A stretch of DNA of 64,000 bases, taken from Notospermus geniculatus. Taxonomy: Eukaryota > Nemertea > Pilidiophora > Heteronemertea > Lineidae. The stretch's first letter is position 1. Every line of letters begins with the position of its first letter. Both the position numbers and the translations under genes were made by a program. The notes beneath the pieces are model-generated. The model searched no databases and was not told the origin of the DNA. It worked only from the letters and a program-made list of their open reading frames with translations. The DNA is taken from the NCBI GenBank assembly GCA_002633025.1, contig NMRB01000124.1, positions 260,295 through 324,294 of the forward strand, in the 5' to 3' direction. Shown piece after piece: positions 56,197 to 64,000 of the stretch.

Positions 56197-57152
56197 GCTC
56201 ACCCGTGAGCTTTTGTCGTGGTGCAGCGTCCGTTGTCCGTCGGCGCCCGTCGTCCGTCATGGTCCATTAGCAGGGCACGTTTCGTAACCGCTGGAGCGAT
56301 TGATCTGAAACTTGGTACATGTATACCCCTAGGTCAGATGACCTATGACATCAAGTTTCGGTCCGATTCGATTCTTGGCTTGGCCTCCAGGTGGCCAAAA
56401 CCAAAAACACAAAAAGTGCAATAACTCCTGAACTAATGACTGGATCATCTCCAAATTTTTATCATAGGTGTATCTAATTAGGATACATAACATATATAAC
56501 GGGTTTTTGATTTGACCTACTTTTCAAGGTCACAGAGGTCAAAGTTACACAAAAGTAATGAACTTGCCACAGTTCTTCATTATTTCACCGAGCATCTTCA
56601 TATCTTGCATAAACGTGTATTAGAGGGGTACCTTCAAAAATACAGAGTTTTGGCCTGATCAGACATCCAATATGGCCGCCAGGTGGCGTAACCTGAAAAT
56701 CATCTAAGTGCTATATCGCAGGAACGGCTTGACCCAGACATGCCAGAGTGCTCAATCTTGATATTTACCTCCGTCTAGATGACCTTTACAAGCACATCAA
56801 ATTTCGGCCTCATTAAACTTCCATTATGGCCGCCAGGTGGCGTAAACCGAAAATCATCAAATGTGCCATAACTCAGGAATGACTTGACCCACAGCGCTCA
56901 AATGTGCTATGTGGCTCCCTCTAGATCACCTTTATGTGCATGTGAAGTTTTGGCCCGATCGGACATCCAATATGGCCGCCAGGTGGCATAACACTGAAGT
57001 CCTGCAACTTGAGAATGACCTGACCCTGCAGATTGCTCATAACTGAAATCAAAAATAGATTTCTGCTGACATGTACACTCTCTCTGTCATTACACTATTA
57101 TGTGTATGTCCAAACAGGTGAGCACATGGTCCATGGACCATTTCATTTGATG
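56197..57152 (+). mobile_element. TTAGCTCACC dispersed repeat, apparently full length
   Basis: Begins TTAGCTCACCCGTGAGC, ends GTGAGCACATGGTCCATGG plus ACCATTTCATTT. CTCF-like cores C(C)(G/T)CCAGGTGGC at 56384, 56676, 56830 and 56976. No ORF. About 956 bp, matching the 11546 copy once its nested MITE is removed. Confidence 0.85.
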
Positions 57153-58391
57153 TAACGTCATATGTTCCTGTTGGTTGATTTTCACAAAAAGTTCAGGTGT
57201 GGTACATATCATACAAGTAACTACATAATGACATGAATAAGATCACTGTTGTTTTGTTTGAAACAGATGCTGCATGAATAGCTACAATGTAATCACCATT
57301 TCGGTTGATGACATAAACTTGGTGTCCTCTGGCAAGATAAAAACACTCTCCACTTGCAACTTCTCGCAGGTTTCCTGAGCAACACCAGCTGCTGTATAAT
57401 CACTTTTAAAGCATGGGTTTGATTTTTGTGACTTATGTGTGTGTCTTATTATTCCGTAATTAAATACCAGCCAAAATGTCTCAGATAAATCACTGCCACT
57501 TGATGGGCAAGTTACTACTAATAGCCAGTCTAACTTTGCCCCTTTAAGTAGGCTACTCACAGCAAAATGACAGGTGTTTAAAAGTTATGGTGGTCTTCAC
57601 AGGCAAGTTACTACTGATAGCCATGTAACTAACCAGAATGTCATTGAAAGAGTGTTCAAAAGTGACTGTGGTTTGATGATTGTTTGTGCCAAAAGTAAGT
57701 TCTTTCATCATCACTCGCCATGACCATCAAAGCTTTGTCAGAGATCAGAAACGCAAGCTGCATACCACTTCAGTTCAGGACCCATCAATCATTCAATATA
57801 AAATTGTAGTGTGGGCCATCATAATTGTTTCATCCATTGTTATTAAACTTTGGTATGAGAACTGAAGGTCAATGAATGATGAACCATTGTCAACTTAAGG
57901 TGAAATAGAGCTGAAGAATCACTCACTGTGATGATGTAGTATAAAGTTAGTTAGTCATTACCTGCGTCATAGCCCTGTTGGGTTTTTGCTGGAGGTATGG
58001 AGTCCACAACAGGCTACTGTCCACCTGTGTGGGGTCTTTTACTTGTCCTGGCATAGACACTCAGGTACAAGGGACCACGGCTTTCAGTCCCATCCAACGG
58101 ACCCTCTAATATTTCACAATTTGATTAATATTTCGCAATATGATTATGTGACTTGCGCAATGAATGTGGGGAAGGCTTTTTCACTCAGCGGAGCTATTCA
58201 TATGACTTAAAATGGCTCAAACTGTCTGTGTGTGTCTCTCTCTGTCTGTCTGTGTGTCTGTTAAACTGGCAGACATTACACAGACATGCCAGACAGTGTT
58301 GAAAATAGGAGTCACCTTGTGAACCAACAAAAGGTACTGTGGAACACAAGCACAACTGTGCTTATTTAAAAAGGCAAGACTTTTAAGCAGT
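57153..58391. other. No recognisable gene; GTCT microsatellite
   Basis: A (GTCT/GT)n tract at about 58224-58262. GGCAAGTTACTACT..ATAGCCA occurs twice (57508, 57603). A 92-codon reverse ORF (57282-57560) has no motif. Confidence 0.45.
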
Positions 58392-58548
58392 ACTTCCACC
58401 TATCCGAAATCCCCGGGTTTTTTAGACCCGTGTCTTCCCCGGGATTTTCAATACATTGCAATTGCATGGCGGCGAGCTCGACACGGCAAAAAATAGGTGT
58501 ACGCGCAAGAAACCCGTGTTTGACACAGGGTTTTCGATAGGTGGAACT
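58392..58548. mobile_element. MITE with TTCCACCTATC ends and CGGGTTT core blocks
   Basis: Ends TTCCACCTATCCGAAATCCC / complement of GTTTTCGATAGGTGGAA. It lies just upstream of the Helitron ORF. Confidence 0.8.
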
Positions 58549-58565
58549 ACAGCTTATGTTGATAC

Positions 58566-59510
58566 TTGACTGATTCTTTCCTAAAGCAGTATGCAAGCCT
58601 GACTTCCTTTCATTGTTTGAGTGGTTGCAAGAATGTACAGGTTAAGTCCGAGGCTACATGTAATCTACTGCATGTTGCTTTGAATTCTTTTCAGAATATG
58701 GTGAAGTACAAGAAAATGAACAAAACAGTGTCTTCTAAAGCACTGAAAAAAAAGCGTCCAAAGAAGCCCAAGGAAGGGTACCAACCAAACCCAGCTTCCT
58801 TCCTGCAGGAAAATGCAGCATTTCCTGAATTTACACAGTCGGCCTCGGCTCAGCTGGGACAGATAGCTTCTGTGAAGCTAAAACAGTCAGCTTTGTCTGA
58901 TCAAAAAGTAAAACTGTCAGCTTCGGCTGATCCAAACGTAAAACTGTCAGCTTCGGCTGATCAAAAAGTAAAACAGTCAGCTTTGCCTGATCAAAAACTA
59001 AAACTGTCAGCTTCGGCTGATCAACTGTCAGCTTCGGCTGATCCAAAAGTAAAACAGTCAGCTTCGGCTGATCAAAAAGTACAACAGTCAGCTTTGCCTG
59101 ATCAAAAAGTACAACTGTCAGTGTCAGCTTTGCCGGATGAAAAAGTAAAACTGTCAGCTTCGCCTGTTCAAAAAGTAAAACTGTCAGCTTTGTCTGATCA
59201 AAAAGTAAAACTGTCAGCTTTAACTGATCAAGTTGAGTCAGATTTGCCTAACACAGAACAGTCACCCTCGCCTGTCCTAACAAAACAGTCAGCATCAGTT
59301 GAACTCAAACAGTCAGCCCCAGCTGAGTGTGGTGAACACTTTGTTCACACATATGAGATCAAAACTCAGTGTAATACAACATCACATGAATCAGTGCATA
59401 GTGGAAACGTACGTACGTGTGCAACATGTACAAAAGTTCCCAAGAAAACACTCAAGAATAATTTGGCTGTGACTAGTGAGTACTCCTCTGACAGATCCAC
59501 AGCATACTAG
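58566..59510 (+). CDS. Helitron-type element, N-terminal ORF with 10-residue repeats
   Basis: A 314-residue frame whose best start is probably one of the Met codons near 58699-58717 (MVKYKKMNKTVSSK). A lysine-rich basic segment (KKKRPKKPKEG) is followed by about 12 copies of a degenerate decapeptide, KLSASADQKV, encoded by a 30-bp repeat between about 58879 and 59232, and then a Ser/Thr-rich tail. It ends at 59510 while the next frame is already open from 59492, so a one-base change near 59490-59510 would join them. I read it as the N-terminal part of the following OTU/Helitron protein, now frameshifted, though a separate ORF is possible. The repeat is likely disordered; its role is unknown. 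Confidence 0.6.
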   Translation: MTDSFLKQYASLTSFHCLSGCKNVQVKSEATCNLLHVALNSFQNMVKYKKMNKTVSSKALKKKRPKKPKEGYQPNPASFLQENAAFPEFTQSASAQLGQIASVKLKQSALSDQKVKLSASADPNVKLSASADQKVKQSALPDQKLKLSASADQLSASADPKVKQSASADQKVQQSALPDQKVQLSVSALPDEKVKLSASPVQKVKLSALSDQKVKLSALTDQVESDLPNTEQSPSPVLTKQSASVELKQSAPAECGEHFVHTYEIKTQCNTTSHESVHSGNVRTCATCTKVPKKTLKNNLAVTSEYSSDRSTAY

Positions 59511-62047
59511 CCAGCTCTTTCGTTCAAAAAGAACATTCATTTAGTCCTGATGTAATACATGAAAAGTCTGTGCAGGAAATCTTCTGGTTTACTCCACCAA
59601 CAGTCTCATGGCAGCGTATGCAATATCATCATCTGAAACAACTTTCCTCTGAGTTGACTGCTGTGTCACAAATTCAAACTCTAAGTCCTCATACCTTATC
59701 AAAATCTTCACCTGAAATATTAAATAACAAGGAGCCAGTGGCTTTAAACAAAGTATGTGGAGATGGCAACTGCTTTTTTCGTTGCCTTTCTTATGTAGTG
59801 TTTGGGAATGAAAACCATCATCTGATAATGAGGAACATGATTTGCGAAAGAATAAAAACACACAATCCCTTCAGTGGCAATGATGACGGTTGTAAATACT
59901 TGATCGAAAGTAAAATGTCTTTGCCACGTGTATGGGCAACTGAAGTTGAAATTGATGCAGCTGCCAAACTTTTGAAAACTGACATTTATGTTTATACTTG
60001 TACTTCCCAATTAAATGGCTACAACTGGCTAAGATTTTCACAAAATGCACAGTGCAGTGTTGCTCAAAAAGTGACTAGCATCTATCTTACCAACATTGGA
60101 AACCATTTTGATGTTGTTTTGAAAGTTGCAGTGAGACAAAGAGAATTGTCTTCAGGTCTAACAAAAAGTACTGTTGAAGAAAACCTGCAAAAAGAATTGG
60201 TGAATCAAATCTCACTCTGTGAAATGAAAAAAACTGACAACTTGAAAAATCCATCTTCCATGAGACAAGTACCAGTAACTGATCTTAGAAGAGCCAGAAA
60301 TAACAGATATTATCAAAAAATGAAACATGATGAAAACTACATAGAAAAAAAGCGCCTCAACAACAGGATATACAAACCGAAGTATAATAAAAAAATGGCA
60401 CAAGATGAAAACTACATCGAAAAAAAGCGCCTTAAGAACAGAATATATCTACAGAGGTATTATAACAAAATGAAACAAGATGAAAACTTCATAGAAAAGA
60501 AACGCCTTCACCAACAACAAAAGCGGAAATTTCTTTCTGAAGATGATAAAGATGCAGTAGACAACAGAAATCAAGCTAAAAGAGCAAAACGTAGCAAAAA
60601 TAATTGTGATTCTTCCACCAGTAAAACATCCCAAAAAACAGGAATGAAGAAAGTATACCAAAAAACCCAGCAACGTAAATTACGAAAAAAACGAAGTGCA
60701 CAAAAAGCAGACAAAGTAAAAGAAAAAGACAAAGAACGAAAAAAAAGGCACACATGCTCTTCAGAAAGTCTTATCAATCAGTTCCACACACAAGCTGCTG
60801 AAGGACCAACATACATTTGTTCTGTATGTCACCAACTTCTGTACAAACATAGTGTACATAATGTAAAAACACTGAATTTCCAATCCCAGTTGCTGCAAAA
60901 GTGTCTCACTGATAAATTATCTGACGATAATCAACAATATATATGTTCAACATGTTTGACACATATAAAGAGAAAGAAAATTCCACCTTGTTCAGTGTAC
61001 AATGGCAATGTCTTTCCTCCCATTCCAGAAGAGCTTCAAGATTTGCAGAAATTAGAGTGGACACTGTTAATAGCACCTCGTTTAGCTTTCATGAAATTGT
61101 ACAAAGCACCTCGTGGAGGTCAGTACAGAATTGATGGTAATGTTGTTAATGTCCCCTGTGATATAACATCAACTCTCTCTTCATTGCCACGTTTATCTAA
61201 TGACACCAATACCATTTTCCTGAAATTGAAAAGGCATCTCAAATACAAATCTCATGTTGTCTCACAAAATGTGCGACCTGAAAAAGTTCGGTCTGCTGCT
61301 GAGTATCTTGTAACTAATGGTAAACTATATAAAGATTTGGGAATATCATTGAATAGTACATGGACTTATCAGAATGAACAACAGCATAGTGATAATGACA
61401 ATGATACTGGTGATACAGCATCAGATTCTGACAGTGATGATGGTGATGACACACCATCTGCTGGCAATCAAGATACACTATTGACACCTCCTCACTTTGT
61501 TGAAGCACATGAAGAAGACCTAGTCTACAGCATTGCTCCTGGCCAATACAATCACCCTGTGAGTATTTTCAAAGATACTCATGCAGAAGAACTTGCATTT
61601 CCTGACATTTTTATTGGACAGGCACGTCAAAACAATACAAACAGAGCAACACCAGTAACATACAGCAACATATGCAAATCAGAGTGCAGGAGTTCTGATC
61701 GGAGAGTTGCACGAAATGTTGAAAATCTTTTTTTCAAAACTAAAAAGTTGCAGATGAAACAGTTGATTGACAAATCAAACATAGCCCTTAGAAAAGTTAA
61801 ATGTGCAGATAAAAAACTGAAAGCAGCAGAAGTGAAAGATACAGCATCCCTAGAAACAATCATACATCAAGATAAAGGATACAAAATTCTCAGCACAATT
61901 CGCGGATCTCCTCCATACTTTGAACGTGTCAACAAGGATCTAATGGCAATGATACGAACTCTAGGATCTGCTACTTTATTTGTCAGCTGCTCTGCTGCCG
62001 AAACTAAATGGACAGACCTATTAAAAATTCTTTCTCAAGTTGTTGAT
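59492..62047 (+). CDS. Helitron/Helentron-type protein: OTU protease, zinc-binding region, start of Helitron N domain
   Basis: A transposon protein. Numbered from 59570, an OTU cysteine protease comes first: catalytic VCGDGNCFFR with C68 and the C-terminal His in IGNHFDVV (H179). Next are three copies of a basic unit, K(M)(K/A).DENYIEKKRL (about 250-310), and a lysine-rich stretch. A CxxC pair (YICSVCHQLL) and a second CxxC (YICSTCLTH) follow, with a region like the DUF found between OTU and Rep in Helitrons (RLAFMKLYKAPRGGQYRIDG). An acidic SDSDSDDGDD linker leads to the opening of the Helitron-like N domain, RGSPPYFERVNKDLMAM to WTDLLKIL. The frame then enters a MITE at about 62049 and would end at 62161. 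The HUH/two-tyrosine Rep core expected next is absent. Autonomous activity is not possible as it stands. Confidence 0.88.
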
Positions 62048-62048
62048 N

Positions 62049-62795
62049 TTGCTCCCTCGACAGAACCACCATTCCCTCGTGAGAATTCCCTCGATGGAAT
62101 CGACTCATTTTATCAATGGCTCTCAGATGGCGCTCGTGTTACAACCTCCCACACCCCGTAGAAGGACGCCCCGACTTTACAAGGTTGTATAGGCCTATGT
62201 GCCCGCAATGCCAGCAGCCAAGGCTGCTTGGTGTGTACACCCCGGTACACACCAAGCACACGCGGAGGGTACTAGTATAGCCTGCGATTCTCAGATTGAT
62301 TATGACGTACGTATAAATGATGTACATGTAGGCCTTGTTGAGACTACATGCAATAGCCACTAGACGCATGAAAGTTATCGATGAAAAAAACAGGGGCATC
62401 TGCATCCAGAAAGGAGATGTTTATTTGGGGGTAAGGCGCCTACAATAACCTGAAAACTAAGGATATTAAACTGATCATCTTTCTCAGTAGTGCCATCGCT
62501 AGGCACAAAAAAACACACAAACAAGACACAGCGTCATTAAACCTGATTCGAAGCATCTTGACTCAATGACTGAACTAATAGGCCTAGGCCCTACTGATTG
62601 ATATACGTGTACCGGTACCGGTAGCAGCAAGCGTAACACGTGTTGCAGCAAGCGCAACACGTGTTGCTGCTGCTGGATGCATTTAAAACACGTGCGAGGT
62701 TGAAACACGAGCGCCATCTGAGAGCCATTGATAAAATGAGTCGATTCCATCGAGGGAATTCTCACGAGGGAATAGTGGTTCTGTCGAGGGAGCAA
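62049..62795. mobile_element. MITE (TTGCTCCCTCGACAGAACC ends) inside the Helitron ORF
   Basis: Arms of about 95 bp: TTGCTCCCTCGACAGAACC, ATTCCCTCGTGAGAATTCCC and AGATGGCGCTCGTGTT, all found inverted at 62695-62795. The interior holds a palindrome around GGTGTGTACACCCC (about 62230) and repeated CAACACGTGTTGC. The span is 747 bp, a multiple of three, and both flanking coding parts are in the same frame. Target duplication not clear. Confidence 0.88.
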
Positions 62796-62800
62796 CTCCA

Positions 62801-64000
62801 GCGAGGGAGCGTGACACTAATTACCTTGAACAAGAATTGCGTTCCTCAAACGAACTTCTTGATGAAGAATACAGGAAATTGATGCGCACTCTTACTGACA
62901 CACAAAGACAATTTCTCTTCGAGATTGTTGAACACTTAAAAAGAGAAACAACACCCATATATAGATTCATAAGTGGAGGTGCTGGAGTTGGTAAAACACA
63001 TCTTACTCTTGCTCTACACCAGACTCTCTTGAAATATTACAGAACACAGCCACAAATGAACCCAGACCTTCCACAAGTTTTACTTGTAGCACCAACTGGG
63101 AAAGCTGCATATCTGATCAAAGGCAACACTATCCATTCAGCATTCTCTATTCCTATAAATCAAGGCTATCAGTACAAAGCTCTCGACTCAAACAGGCTCA
63201 ACACTAAGAGAGTTCAGATGGCTCAAATCAAAGTCATAATTATTGATGAAATCTCTATGGTGGGTTCAGGAATGTTTAACTTCATCAACAGAAGACTCCA
63301 AGAAATCACTAAATGCTCAGCAGATTTTGGCGGAAAGTCCATCATCGCGGTTGGTGATCTTTTCCAATTAAAACCTGTTTGTGACAGTTACATATTCCTG
63401 AATCCAAAACATGGATATCAAAGCATTTCCACAAACTTGTGGCAAACCCACTTCTCTATGTTAGAACTAACAGAGATAATGCGACAAAAAGATAGTAGAC
63501 AGCTTGCTGAACTGCTGAACAGACTACGTGAGGGCCAGCAAACTGAACAAGACATTCAGATACTTAAATCAAGAGAAGTGCCAAATGAAGAAGAACTCCC
63601 TGTTGGAATTCAGCATTTATTCACCAAAAATTCTCTTGTAGATGCACACAATAAGAAAACTTATGATATGTGTACAGAAAACAAAATTGAAGTCCATGCA
63701 ATTGATGAAGTCATTGGACAGTGTACACCAGACGTTGCAAGAAAAATCCTTGACAAAATACCAGATGATCCACGCAAAACTATGCAACTACAATCAACTT
63801 TACAAATAGCTGTGACTGCAAAATTTGAAATATCTCTTAATATTGCTGTAGACGATGGTCTTACAAATGGTGCATCATGTACCATTCAGAATATAACACT
63901 TCAGACAATGAGTACAGCCAAAGGAATCATTTGGGTAAAATTTGATGATAAAGCAGTTGGAAAACAAACACGACAACAGCACAGTCACCTGTATACTAGA
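62801..64000 (+). CDS. Pif1-type DNA helicase part of the Helitron, open at the right edge
   Basis: The frame is open from 62801 to the last base, so the gene continues beyond the window. A possible internal Met is at 62882. Superfamily 1B (Pif1/RecD2) helicase motifs are in order: Walker A GGAGVGKTH (Lys codon at 62993), motif Ia APTGKAAYLIKG..IHSAF, Walker B IIIDEISMVG, motif III VGDLFQLKPV, then LTEIMRQKD with the conserved Arg. In Helitrons this domain unwinds DNA during rolling-circle transposition. No stop is seen over 1.2 kb. It shares frame with the OTU part to the left but is separated from it by the MITE at 62049, and the Rep nuclease that normally precedes it is missing. Confidence 0.93.

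Noticed and set aside
57282-57560. 92-codon reverse ORF
   Set aside because: No recognisable domain, signal peptide or neighbour relation.
58831-59046. Reverse ORF with KLTVL(V)FDQP repeats
   Set aside because: Antisense image of the 30-bp coding repeat on the + strand.

Overview
The window is eukaryotic nuclear DNA: single-exon or exon-like coding blocks, splice-site-like signals, tRNA-derived SINEs, a Ty3/Gypsy pol, a decayed LINE and a Helitron. There are no bacterial operons or ribosome binding sites. The many TACATGTA and TAGGCCTA words, a locally duplicated rhodopsin-class GPCR and dense non-autonomous DNA transposons suggest a marine invertebrate, perhaps an echinoderm, hemichordate or cephalochordate. 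That placement is inference; no marker gene fixes the species. Two assembly gaps (558 and 525 N) lie at 26161 and 49667.

Layout. 1-1512 is the 3' part of a Gypsy pol (integrase), open at the left edge. 2.1-2.3 kb holds a P-loop ATPase fragment. 6.7-7.4 kb is a striking array of alternating small hairpins, followed about 1.5 kb later by a decayed LINE (8.9-9.7 kb). 10.9-13.7 kb is a transposon nested several levels deep. 15.6-16.6 kb and 19.3-20.3 kb hold two members of an unrecognised tandem gene family on the + strand. 26.7-27.7 kb (- strand) is an intact intronless class A GPCR, and a broken partial copy of it lies at 29.5-30.3 kb. 31-47 kb is almost entirely fold-back elements, often nested two or three deep. 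52.9-53.7 kb is one long unrecognised exon-like ORF. 58.6 kb to the right edge is a Helitron/Helentron-type element: repeat-rich N-terminus, OTU protease, zinc-binding region and start of the Helitron N domain, then a MITE, then Pif1 helicase running out of the window.

The best-supported host genes are the GPCR and the two tandem paralogues. Most of the rest is mobile DNA. Recurring themes are (i) several short elements flanked by TTAA, (ii) two elements with exact 9-bp target duplications, (iii) at least four fold-back elements that share only a 16-17 bp tip but have unrelated arms, and (iv) long dispersed repeats carrying CTCF-like core motifs. The features most worth a second look are the hairpin array with compensated stem differences at 6710-7235 and the shared-tip fold-back family.
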